A stretch of 64,000 nucleotides of DNA from positions 16,779 through 80,778 of the forward strand of contig JAYWAL010000088.1 in assembly GCA_043782485.1 (NCBI GenBank), written 5' to 3'. Each line of letters starts with the position of its first letter. Position 1 is the first letter of the stretch. Of the stretch, positions 34,625-41,971 are shown piece by piece. Origin of the DNA: JANXUC01 sp043782485 (lineage in GTDB: Bacteria; Acidobacteriota; Terriglobia; Terriglobales; Acidobacteriaceae). The notes beneath the pieces are model-generated. The model was given only the letters and a program-made list of their open reading frames with translations. It was not told where the DNA came from and ran no database searches. The position numbers and the translations under genes are program-made.

Positions 34625-34655
34625 CTTGACTTGCAACAGAGGTTTTGCAATATGA
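34625..34655 (+). promoter_or_regulatory. Probable promoter of rpsU
   Basis: TTGACT (34625-34630) and TATGAT (34650-34655) are separated by 19 bases, slightly long. The alternative -10 CAATAT (34647-34652) gives 16. Either would produce a leader of about 35-40 bases before the rpsU start. Confidence 0.5.
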
Positions 34656-34695
34656 TGGAAGGGTCCAATCAGGCAGGTCGGGGGGTGTATCGAAT

Positions 34696-34893
34696 TTGGC
34701 AGATGTGAGACTGCAAGAAGGTGAGTCTCTGGAAAACGCGCTGCGCCGCTTTAAGCGCAAAGTGCAACAGGAAGACATCATCAAGGAAGTAAAAAGACAC
34801 TCCTACTACCTGAAGCCCGGCGAGAAAAAGCGGGTAAAAGAAGCGCTAGCTCGCAAGCGCAGCCGGAAAAAGGCGCGCAAGGAGCAAGACTAA
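34696..34893 (+). CDS. rpsU: 30S ribosomal protein S21
   Basis: The 65-residue protein reads LADVRLQEGESLENALRRFKRKV...GEKKRVKEALARKRSRKKARKEQD, a complete S21 with its basic C-terminus. The frame contains no ATG near the expected position. The TTG at 34696 gives the family length and has a GGGGGG tract about 10 bases upstream. A longer frame from a TTG at 34645 would add non-homologous residues lying in the promoter. S21 contacts the Shine-Dalgarno/anti-Shine-Dalgarno helix on the small subunit. Confidence 0.9.
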   Translation: MADVRLQEGESLENALRRFKRKVQQEDIIKEVKRHSYYLKPGEKKRVKEALARKRSRKKARKEQD

Positions 34894-34898
34894 TCTGG

Positions 34899-34930
34899 AA
34901 GGGCTGCCACGCTGATAAGTGGCAGCCCTT
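34899..34930 (+). terminator. Terminator of rpsU
   Basis: A perfect 12-bp stem (34899-34910 with 34919-34930; AAGGGCTGCCAC / GTGGCAGCCCTT) and an 8-base loop begin 6 bases after the stop codon. The following T tract is short (TTTCGATT). Confidence 0.75.
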
Positions 34931-35153
34931 TCGATTACCAAGGCGCGAGTTTCGATTCGTTTCGATGTAAACGTTGTGCTTTCTTTCGCTGGATGGATTC
35001 ATTCCCTCGGCAATTCCAGACCGAGGGCGGGCCGAACCCAGGGTAATTCCGAAATAACGAGGGGGATGACGGGGCGACATCCACCCGCGAACCAGGGCTG
35101 AAGTGTGCTTGGTCGTGGAAGGAGCAGATCCCGTCGAAAGGAGTTTTCTCCCG

Positions 35154-35477
35154 ATGGAATTCCAGGATAAAGCATTGATCTGCATGGATTGTGGAAACGA
35201 TTTTGTGTTCACCGACGGTGAACAGCTGTTCTTTCACGATAAGCAGTTCAAGAACGAGCCCAAGCGTTGTAAGTTCTGCAAGGCCAAACGCGCCGCGCTC
35301 TTTGGACCGAGCGTCGGCAACGGCCAACCAGTTCCCCCGCCTTATAACAAAATCGAAACCCGCACCGTTTGTTCCCACTGCAACAGAGAAACCACCGTTC
35401 CCTTCCGCCCAACCCAGGGGCGCCCGGTTCTGTGCCGGGAGTGTTTCCAACAGGGAAGGGTGGCGGCCGCGGTTTAA
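35154..35477 (+). CDS. Double zinc-ribbon protein (CxxC...CxxC)
   Basis: The 107-residue protein has a first zinc ribbon (CMDCGNDF...CKFCKAKR, residues about 10-45) and a second (CSHCNRET...CRECFQQG, about 74-100). This matches the 'probable zinc-ribbon' family found in many bacteria next to ribosomal or cold-shock genes. No catalytic residues are visible; nucleic-acid or ribosome binding is a guess. The ATG at 35154 has AAGGAG upstream. Confidence 0.78.
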   Translation: MEFQDKALICMDCGNDFVFTDGEQLFFHDKQFKNEPKRCKFCKAKRAALFGPSVGNGQPVPPPYNKIETRTVCSHCNRETTVPFRPTQGRPVLCRECFQQGRVAAAV

Positions 35478-35535
35478 CCGCGGAGCAAGGTTTTCAGGCA
35501 CCCAAGCCCTCCCCCTTTTCCGCTAACATGACAGG

Positions 35536-36858
35536 GTGCCTAGCTTCTACATCGAAAATTTTGGCTGTCGCGCGTCGCAAGCTGACGGCGCGGAGATTGC
35601 GCGCCAGTTAGCTCTACGCGGACTCTCCGAGCGTGATGCGAATCACGCGGAGTTGGTGGTCCTGAACACGTGCACGGTCACGGCCGATGCGGATCGGGCC
35701 GCACGAGCTGCGTTGCGCAGAATCCACCTGGGCAATCCCGATGCTCGCATCCTGGTGACGGGGTGCTATGCCCAGCGCGCCCCGGCGGAAGTTGCGGCTC
35801 TGCCAGGTGTTGCCTGGGTCGTTGGGAACTCCCATAAGCACACAATCGCCACCCGGTTGGCATCCCCGGCAGCTTTTGTGCCCCTAGCGGCTCTGGCACA
35901 CCCCCCCGCAATCGAAGTCGGCGACATATTTGCGCATACAGATTTCCTTACCGCCCCAGTTTTTGGCCTGGGAAGCACGCGGACTCGCCCAAACCTAAAG
36001 GTTCAGGACGGCTGCGATAACCGCTGCTCGTTCTGCGTCATCCCATCCGTGCGCGGAAACAGCCGTTCCCAGCAACTTATTCAGGTGATTGAGGATATCC
36101 AAGCCCTGGTCGCGGCTGGCACGCAGGAAGTGGTCGTATCTGGCATCAACCTAGGCCGCTGGGGTCGTGATTTCGCCCCGGTCGACCGGCTGGAGGCCCT
36201 GATCGAGGCCATTCTCGAACGAACCGAGCTGGCGAAGCTCCGCCTGAGCTCCATCGAACCGATGGACTGGAGCGATCGCCTAATTGCCCTTATTCGCTCC
36301 ACTCCGCGCATTGCGCGCCACGCCCACATCCCCATGCAGTCGGGCAGCGACGCGGTCCTCCGCCGCATGCACCGCAAGTACCGCCCCTGGCATTATCGGG
36401 AAAAGGTAGCCAAAATCCGGGGAGCCCTCCCGACCGCCGCGATTGGCGCGGACGTCATGACCGGGTTCCCCGGAGAAACCGCCTCCGAATTCGAGGAAAC
36501 ACGCCGGATGGTGGAGGATTTGCCGCTCACCTATTTGCACATTTTCCCGTACTCGCCGCGTCCTGGAACCCCAGCCGCCGACGCTCCAGGCCAAGTGCCT
36601 GCACAAATCGCGCGCGAGCGCCATCTGGTTCTGCGCGAGCTTATCGCTCGCAAGAAACAGGCGTTTGCCCAGTCGTTCGTGGGCACGACGCTGCCTGCCA
36701 TCACCTTGCTTTCGTCCAGCTCTAACGGCACGAACGCCCTAACTGACAACTTCCTGGAGATACGACTCGAAGGCGAGCACCCGCCCAACTGCTGGATCCA
36801 GGCATTGGTCGAAACTAGCTCGGAAGGTCGGCTCGCTGGTCGGTTGGAGCATGCCTAG
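35536..36858 (+). CDS. mtaB: tRNA N6-threonylcarbamoyladenosine methylthiotransferase
   Basis: MtaB adds a methylthio group to t6A37 in ANN-decoding tRNAs by radical-SAM chemistry. The 440-residue protein has the N-terminal UPF0004 domain (ENFGCRASQADGAEIA, VVLNTCTVTADAD, VTGCYAQ), whose three cysteines hold one iron-sulfur cluster. The radical-SAM CxxxCxxC motif is DGCDNRCSFCVIPSVRG. IPMQSGSDAVLRRMHRKY and GADVMTGFPGE are further family stretches, and a C-terminal TRAM-like region follows. MtaB is preferred over MiaB by the NFGC start and lengths. The start is a GTG; the Shine-Dalgarno is weak. Confidence 0.92.
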   Translation: MPSFYIENFGCRASQADGAEIARQLALRGLSERDANHAELVVLNTCTVTADADRAARAALRRIHLGNPDARILVTGCYAQRAPAEVAALPGVAWVVGNSHKHTIATRLASPAAFVPLAALAHPPAIEVGDIFAHTDFLTAPVFGLGSTRTRPNLKVQDGCDNRCSFCVIPSVRGNSRSQQLIQVIEDIQALVAAGTQEVVVSGINLGRWGRDFAPVDRLEALIEAILERTELAKLRLSSIEPMDWSDRLIALIRSTPRIARHAHIPMQSGSDAVLRRMHRKYRPWHYREKVAKIRGALPTAAIGADVMTGFPGETASEFEETRRMVEDLPLTYLHIFPYSPRPGTPAADAPGQVPAQIARERHLVLRELIARKKQAFAQSFVGTTLPAITLLSSSSNGTNALTDNFLEIRLEGEHPPNCWIQALVETSSEGRLAGRLEHA

Positions 36859-36871
36859 CGGAACCATTCAC

Positions 36872-37016
36872 TACTGAGACACGGAGACACGGAGAAGACC
36901 AGGCCTTAGCTTCCCAGCGCGGCGCTGGTTGGTTTTGGTTTCTCCGTTTCTCCGTTTATCCAATTTCTGTTTTCTCCGATTTCTGGTTTCTCCGTGCCTC
37001 CGTGTCTCCGCGGTGA
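36872..37016. repeat. ACGGAGACACGGAG repeat, inverted pair in the infC upstream region
   Basis: The left arm (about 36877-36897, GAGACACGGAGACACGGAGA) and right arm (about 36986-37010, TTTCTCCGTGCCTCCGTGTC) are inverted. Between them TTTCTCCG recurs several times. The same sequence occurs at 41921-41952 and as a perfect inverted pair at 61762-61890. Confidence 0.8.
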
Positions 37017-37080
37017 AAGCCTTCAGAAAGCGCCCACATGCTATACTTGGAGAGATTTTCGGCAGTACCCGGAGGCCAGT

Positions 37081-37713
37081 ATCGATAAGCGTTTTATCCG
37101 CACGAATGATCGCATCCGCGTGCGTGAAGTCCGCGTGATTGACGACGAAGGCAACCAGTTGGGCATTATGACGCCTTTCGACGCCATTAAAAAGGCCAAG
37201 GAAAAGAACCTGGACCTGGTCGAAGTTTCGCCCTCCGCCGTTCCGCCTGTCTGCCGAATTATGGATTTCGGCAAGTACATTTACCAGACGGAAAAACGCG
37301 AGCGCGAAGCCAAAAAGAATCAGAAAGTGATCGTGGTGAAAGAGGTCAAGTTCCGCATTAATGTGGACGACCACGACTACGACACGAAAAAGAATCATGT
37401 GTTGCGGTTTCTGGAGGAAGGCGACAAGGTCAAGGCGACGATCTTCTTTCGCGGCCGCGAAATGACGCGGCAAATGCTGGGCGTAAAGATTCTGGAACGG
37501 TTAATCAAGGATGTGGGCGATCAAGGCATTGTGGAATTTCGCCCGCGACAGGAAGGCAATACGCTGCACCTGATCATGGCTCCGAAGAAGGTGGCCACGC
37601 AGGAGAAAAAGCCGAAGGCTCCGAAAGCGGCGCTACCGCTCCAACAGGCGAAACCGCCGCAGGCGCAGCAGTCTACGCCGCCCGAAAGCGCCAACCCAGC
37701 AAGCCAGGGTTAG
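37081..37713 (+). CDS. infC: Translation initiation factor IF-3 with AUC start codon
   Basis: IF-3 binds the 30S subunit and rejects non-canonical initiation. The protein has 210 residues: N-terminal domain (IDKRFIRTNDRIRVREVRVIDDEGNQLG, LDLVEVSP, PPVCRIMDFGKY), linker, C-terminal domain (KVKATIFFRGREMTRQMLG, EFRPRQEGNTLHLIMAPK) and a Lys/Ala/Pro/Gln-rich extension of about 40 residues. No ATG, GTG or TTG fits the N-terminus. ATC at 37081 lies 6 bases after a strong GGAGG and starts exactly at the conserved residue, so AUC is the initiation codon. Rare infC start codons serve IF-3 autorepression. A TATACT at 37042-37047 may be its -10 box. rpmI and rplT follow. Confidence 0.95.
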   Translation: MDKRFIRTNDRIRVREVRVIDDEGNQLGIMTPFDAIKKAKEKNLDLVEVSPSAVPPVCRIMDFGKYIYQTEKREREAKKNQKVIVVKEVKFRINVDDHDYDTKKNHVLRFLEEGDKVKATIFFRGREMTRQMLGVKILERLIKDVGDQGIVEFRPRQEGNTLHLIMAPKKVATQEKKPKAPKAALPLQQAKPPQAQQSTPPESANPASQG

Positions 37714-37786
37714 CTTCAAAAGAGATTGCTCCATAGGGCTTTCTCACAAGGAAAGCACGAGACGTAATTTTGCTCGCAGAGGACTT

Positions 37787-37981
37787 ATGCCAAAGCTGAA
37801 AACACACAAAGGCGCCGCTAAGCGCTTCAAGAAAACGGGGACCGGTAAGGTGAAGCGGGCGAGTTCGTTCCTGCGCCACATCCTGACCTCGAAGGACAAG
37901 AAGCGGAAGCGGCATTTGCGCGGTACTTCGCTCGTGAGCGATGCCGACACACCCAAAATCAAGCGAATGATTCCCTACTAG
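37787..37981 (+). CDS. rpmI: 50S ribosomal protein L35
   Basis: The 64-residue protein MPKLKTHKGAAKRFKKTG...KRHLRGTSLVSDADTPKIKRMIPY is a full-length L35. GAGGA lies 5 bases before the ATG. It is the second gene of the classical infC-rpmI-rplT cluster, 73 bases after infC. Confidence 0.97.
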   Translation: MPKLKTHKGAAKRFKKTGTGKVKRASSFLRHILTSKDKKRKRHLRGTSLVSDADTPKIKRMIPY

Positions 37982-38116
37982 TCAGGAATCACCGCGGCGC
38001 GACCCAGACAACGGGTTTCGCTATGAGCGCCGCAAAGTCCACCTTGCAGCGTCCGGCGCGTGAAGAGGCTTTCTGTTCCGCCAGGAATAGATCCTTACCT
38101 CCAGCCGCCGTAACTT

Positions 38117-38137
38117 AGCCAGCCTTGCTGGCTTTTC
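38117..38137 (+). promoter_or_regulatory. Hairpin in the rpmI-rplT leader (possible L20-linked attenuator)
   Basis: AGCCAGC/GCTGGCT (38117-38123 and 38127-38133) with a 3-base loop and a TTTT tail lies 16-20 bases before the rplT start. The 170-base rpmI-rplT gap is longer than usual. L20 autoregulates through leader RNA in other bacteria; a role for this hairpin is inference. Confidence 0.5.
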
Positions 38138-38152
38138 CAAAAGGAGAATGCA

Positions 38153-38569
38153 ATGCCTCGCGTAAAACGTGGCACGAAACGACGTGCCAGACGTAAAAAG
38201 ATTTTAGAACGGGCCAGTGGGTATTTCCTCACCAAGTCCAAGCTGTACCGCGCCGCACAGCAAGCCGTCGAGCGCGGCCTCATGTTCGCCTACTCCGGAC
38301 GCAAGCAGAAGAAGCGCCAGTTCCGGTCCCTCTGGATCGTCCGTATCGGCGCAGCCACCCGTCCTCACGGGCTCAGCTACAGCCAATTCATCAGCGGCCT
38401 GAAGCTGGCGGGCATGGACCTTGACCGCAAAATCCTGGCTGACTTGGCGGTGAAGGATTCTGCGGGTTTCGCCCACTTGGTGGAACAAGCGAAGACTGCC
38501 AACGCAGCCAAGAAGGCAGAGAAAAAGCAGCCTTCTGCCGTTAAGTCCGCGCCTTCGAAGACAGCCTAA
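38153..38569 (+). CDS. rplT: 50S ribosomal protein L20
   Basis: L20 binds 23S rRNA early in large-subunit assembly. The 138-residue protein begins MPRVKRGTKRRARRKKILERASGY and contains AYSGRKQKKRQFRSLWIVRI and YSQFISGLKLAGMDLDRKILADLA. A Lys/Ala-rich tail of about 20 residues extends beyond the usual 118. AAGGAG precedes the ATG. Confidence 0.97.
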   Translation: MPRVKRGTKRRARRKKILERASGYFLTKSKLYRAAQQAVERGLMFAYSGRKQKKRQFRSLWIVRIGAATRPHGLSYSQFISGLKLAGMDLDRKILADLAVKDSAGFAHLVEQAKTANAAKKAEKKQPSAVKSAPSKTA

Positions 38570-38587
38570 GAACTCCGTAAAAAACTG

Positions 38588-38632
38588 GGTGCCCCGTCCT
38601 TGTCGCGTACTTTACGACAGGGCGGGGCTTTT
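38588..38632. repeat. CCTTGTCGC hairpin element (copy 2) between rplT and pheS
   Basis: GTGCCCCGTCCTTGTCGC and CGACAGGGCGGGGCTTTT form an imperfect hairpin ending in a T tract. This could end rplT transcription, yet pheS starts only 9 bases later. Other copies lie at 25392-25433 and 55710-55753. Confidence 0.8.
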
Positions 38633-38640
38633 AAAAAAGC

Positions 38641-39744
38641 GTGCCCTACACCCTCCCCAAACTCACCGACTTCTCCCCGGCCTCGGTCGACAAAGCCGTA
38701 CAAGAGCTTTTGTCCGCGCTGGAATCCGAATCGCTCAGCGTCTCAAGCGAAAGCGCGGCGAAGGAATTCCGCGACCGCTGGATGGCTCGCAAAAACGGCA
38801 TCCTCACCCAAGCGACCGACTGGCTCAAGACCGCGCCGAAAGAAGCCAAACGCGAGGTCGGCCAGCGCGTCAATGAAATCAAAGCCCGAGTAGAAGCGAC
38901 GGTAGAGGCCGCGCAGCAAAGAGTCCAAGGCGGCTCCGCAGCCGCCGCTCTGGAATCGGAACGCGTCGACGTAACGCTCCCCGGTATTCGCCGCTCGCTT
39001 GGCGCTGAACACCCCGTCATCCGAACGCTAAATGAAGCCGTCGCGGTGTTCCGCGCTATGGGATACTCCGTCGCGGAAGGCCCCGAGGTTGAAACCGACT
39101 ACTACAATTTCGAAGCGCTGAACTTCCCGCCGAACCATCCGGCGCGTGATACACAGGACACTCTGGTCATCGGCGACCAGGGGAACAAGCCGCTCCGCGA
39201 CCGACTGCTCCTCCGCACCCACACCTCTCCGGTGCAGATTCGCACTATGGAACAGATGAAGCCTCCGATCCGCATCATCTGCCCCGGCAAGGTCCACCGC
39301 CGGGATGCCACGGACGCCAGCCATTCTCCGGTCTTCCATCAGGTTGAAGGTCTGGCGGTGGATACCGACATCACTTTCAGCGACCTGAAGGGCACGCTTG
39401 ACCACGCCATGAAAGCGCTTTTCGGCTCTAGTGTGAAGACGCGATTCTTCCCGTCGTTCTTTCCGTTTACCGAGCCCAGCGCCGATGTGGCCATCAGCTG
39501 CATCATCTGTGGCGGCAAAGGCTGCCGCACCTGCAAGCAAACAGGGTGGGTTGAATTAATGGGCTGCGGCATGGTGGACCCGAATGTGTTCGGCTTTGTC
39601 AAAGAACACGGCTACGATCCAGCCAAGATTTCTGGTTTCGCTTTTGGAATGGGCGTCGAACGCCTGGCTATGATGAAGTATGGCATTGACGACATTCAGA
39701 TGCTCTACCAGGGCGATGTGCGCTTTCTGGAGCAATTCGCATAA
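38641..39744 (+). CDS. pheS: Phenylalanine-tRNA ligase alpha subunit
   Basis: The 367-residue subunit has an N-terminal coiled-coil tRNA-binding arm (about 1-105) and the class II catalytic core. Motif 1 is near HPVIRTLNEAVAVFRAMGY; FPPNHPARDTQDT, LRTHTSPVQIRTM, PGKVHRRDATDASHSPVFHQVEGL (motif 2), FPFTEPSADV and GFAFGMGVERLAMMKYGIDDIQM (motif 3) follow. A CIICGGKGCRTCK four-cysteine insert, common in several bacterial groups, is present. The start is GTG at 38641, with no strong Shine-Dalgarno because a repeat element occupies the upstream region. It pairs with pheT downstream. Confidence 0.95.
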   Translation: MPYTLPKLTDFSPASVDKAVQELLSALESESLSVSSESAAKEFRDRWMARKNGILTQATDWLKTAPKEAKREVGQRVNEIKARVEATVEAAQQRVQGGSAAAALESERVDVTLPGIRRSLGAEHPVIRTLNEAVAVFRAMGYSVAEGPEVETDYYNFEALNFPPNHPARDTQDTLVIGDQGNKPLRDRLLLRTHTSPVQIRTMEQMKPPIRIICPGKVHRRDATDASHSPVFHQVEGLAVDTDITFSDLKGTLDHAMKALFGSSVKTRFFPSFFPFTEPSADVAISCIICGGKGCRTCKQTGWVELMGCGMVDPNVFGFVKEHGYDPAKISGFAFGMGVERLAMMKYGIDDIQMLYQGDVRFLEQFA

Positions 39745-39894
39745 TTTCAACACATAGAATTGTCATTCCGAGCGCAGCGAGGAATCTGCACTGGATTGAG
39801 CAAAATGCTTTTGGGCGGCGCAGGGCTTCAGCCTGCGGTAAAGATCTAAGAACAAGGCGGCGTTGGCCGCCGAGGTTAGGTTCAAGAAGCAAAC
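39745..39894. repeat. Repeat elements inserted between pheS and pheT
   Basis: The 150-base gap contains a TGTCATTCCGAGCGCAGCG...GGAATCTGC element (39761-39792) and a reverse copy of the constant-loop family with GCTTTTGGGCGGCGCAGGGCTTCAGCC (about 39808-39835). pheST genes usually adjoin closely, so the elements appear to have inserted within the operon. Confidence 0.7.
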
Positions 39895-41907
39895 ATGAAA
39901 CTCTCACCCCAATGGCTCCGCGAATTCGTCGAAATTAAGACTGACAACGTGCGCCTAGCCGACGACCTCACCCAAGTCGGTATTGCGGTAGAAAAACTTG
40001 ACGGCGAAGTCTTCGAGATGGACATCACCACCAACCGTCCCGACGCCATGAACCACTACGGCGCGGCGCGTGAAGCCTCGGCCATCTACGATCTTCCTCT
40101 CAAACCTCTATCCCCCAAACTGCCAGCCGCCAAGCCCGCAGCTGCATTCCCCGTCGAAATCCTGGAACCCGACCTCTGCCCTCGTTTCACCGCGCGCGTA
40201 GTCCGCAACATCACGGTCAAGCCCTCCTCTGATCCAATAGCAGAACGATTAGTTTCGATCGACCAGCGCCCCATCAACAACATCGTCGACGCCTCCAACT
40301 ACGTCCTCTGGGAAATGGGCAAACCCACGCACGCCTTCGATCTCGATCTGTTGGAAGGCGGAAAAATCCTAGTCCGCAAAGGCCGCGCCGGAGAAACCCT
40401 AAAAACTCTCGACGGCAAAACCCTCCAGATCAACCCAGAAGACCTCGTCATCGCCGACGCCGACAAACCCGTAGCCCTGGCCGGAGTCATGGGCGGTTTC
40501 GACACCATGATCACCGAGAAGACGCGCAACATACTCATCGAGTCCGCCTGGTTCGACCCTGCGGTCATTCGCAGGATGTCGCGCCGCCACGGCCTCCATA
40601 CCGACGCTTCGCACCGCTTCGAACGCGGTGCTGACTACGAATCCACAGTCATTTCCTGCGACCGGGTAGCGGAGCTGATCCTGACTTCCGGCGGTGAACT
40701 CGCAGGCAACATCATCGACGTAATTGCGCGGCCTTTGCCCAGAGCGGCCATCACGCTTCGTATTGCTGAAGTAGAACGCCACCTAGGCAAAGCCCTCCCG
40801 CGCCAAGAAATCACCCGTATTCTTCAGCGCCTCGGCTTTGAGCCCTCCGGCACAGGAGAAGATTTTTCCGTCCGCGTCCCCAGTTGGCGGCTCGACGTAA
40901 CCCGCGAAATCGACTTGATCGAAGAGATCGCCCGCCAGCATGGCTACAACAAATTCGCCAACACGCTCCCGACGTTCTCAGGCACGGTCATCGAGCTTCC
41001 CGACGCCGCCAAAGACGCCCGCTTGCGCTCCTGCCTCCTCGCCCTCGGCTACAACGAAGCTCTATCGGTGACGTTCATCTCTCCCGAAAGCGCCAGGCAA
41101 TTTTCAAATGCGGAACCTCTGCTCCTGGCCAACCCGCTCAGCGACGAAGCCTCCGCCATGCGCACTTCGCTCCTCCCTGGCATGCTCGACATGCTCGGTT
41201 GGAACCTGAACCGCGGCGCAACTAGCGTCCGCCTCTTCGAGGCCGGACGCGTCTTCGAAAAAACGGCCACATCCCGCAACGAGAAAAAGCGCATCTGCCT
41301 GGGCGCAACCGGCAATGCCAACGCCGCTAACGTGCACGAAAAAGCACGCCCCTATTCCTTCTTCGACTTGAAGGGTGATCTTGAAACTCTGTTCGCGTCT
41401 TTTCTCAATAAGACCGTTTACGACGCTAAGGGCGTGGCCAAGTACTTTCATCCCGGCCGTTCCGCGCGTGCAATTTTGAACGGACGGGAAGTCGCCCAGT
41501 TCGGCCAGCTTCATCCAGACATCGCCGCCGCCCGCAAGGTCCGGCAAGAAGTTTTCGTCGCCGAGATCGATCTTGATCAGCTCTATCAGGACAGGCTGAA
41601 CGAGCCGCGCTACCAAGCCCCAGCTAAATTTCCAGCTGTCGACCGAGACTTCTCCTTTGTATTCACCGACATTACGAGATTCGCACAAATCCACGCCGCA
41701 GTCTCCGCCCTCAACATCCCAGAGCTCCGCATTTTCACCCCCGCCGAGACTTTCCGCGGCGGCAACATTCCAGCGGGCAACTATTCCATCTTGTTACGCG
41801 CCGTCTTCCAGTCGTTCGAACGCACACTGCGAGAAGAAGAAGTAACCCGCTGGACGTCATTGATAGCCGAAGCTCTAGTCGTTCTGGACGGAACCCCAAG
41901 AACCTAG
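39895..41907 (+). CDS. pheT: Phenylalanine-tRNA ligase beta subunit, short form without the tRNA-binding OB domain
   Basis: The usual PheT has about 800 residues; this one has 670. The N-terminus MKLSPQWLREFVEIKTDNVRLADDLTQVGIAVEKLDG joins directly to FEMDITTNRPDAMNHYGAAREASAIYDL. Normally the EMAP-II-like OB domain of about 110-120 residues lies between these points. The B3/B4 editing domain (KPTHAFDLDLL, ALAGVMGGFDTMI, SAWFDPAVIRRMSRRHGLHTDASHRFERG), the B5 domain, the core and the C-terminal anticodon-binding fold (FPAVDRDFSFVF...LREEEVTRW) remain. The DNA is continuous, with no frameshift at the junction, so this is a genuine compact form. It partners PheS. Confidence 0.93.
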   Translation: MKLSPQWLREFVEIKTDNVRLADDLTQVGIAVEKLDGEVFEMDITTNRPDAMNHYGAAREASAIYDLPLKPLSPKLPAAKPAAAFPVEILEPDLCPRFTARVVRNITVKPSSDPIAERLVSIDQRPINNIVDASNYVLWEMGKPTHAFDLDLLEGGKILVRKGRAGETLKTLDGKTLQINPEDLVIADADKPVALAGVMGGFDTMITEKTRNILIESAWFDPAVIRRMSRRHGLHTDASHRFERGADYESTVISCDRVAELILTSGGELAGNIIDVIARPLPRAAITLRIAEVERHLGKALPRQEITRILQRLGFEPSGTGEDFSVRVPSWRLDVTREIDLIEEIARQHGYNKFANTLPTFSGTVIELPDAAKDARLRSCLLALGYNEALSVTFISPESARQFSNAEPLLLANPLSDEASAMRTSLLPGMLDMLGWNLNRGATSVRLFEAGRVFEKTATSRNEKKRICLGATGNANAANVHEKARPYSFFDLKGDLETLFASFLNKTVYDAKGVAKYFHPGRSARAILNGREVAQFGQLHPDIAAARKVRQEVFVAEIDLDQLYQDRLNEPRYQAPAKFPAVDRDFSFVFTDITRFAQIHAAVSALNIPELRIFTPAETFRGGNIPAGNYSILLRAVFQSFERTLREEEVTRWTSLIAEALVVLDGTPRT

Positions 41908-41920
41908 CTATCGACATAGT

Positions 41921-41965
41921 GTTTCTCCGTGCCTCAGTGTCTCCGTGGTGAATCGAACTTATACT
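41921..41965 (+). promoter_or_regulatory. ACGGAGACAC-type repeat followed by a TATACT -10 box
   Basis: The repeat TTTCTCCGTGCCTCAGTG...CTCCGTGGTGAA occupies 41921-41952. TATACT follows at 41960-41965, only 6 bases before the ATG at 41972. Transcription would start at or next to the ATG, so the mRNA may be leaderless. Confidence 0.5.
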
Positions 41966-41971
41966 GAACCG

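Noticed and set aside
34645..34695. Longer rpsU start at TTG 34645
   Set aside because: It would add 17 residues absent from S21 and overlap the -10 region; the TTG at 34696 gives the family length.
36994..37080. Upstream extension of infC to 36994
   Set aside because: The added residues translate the ACGGAGACAC repeat and a promoter-like region; the GGAGG points to the ATC at 37081.
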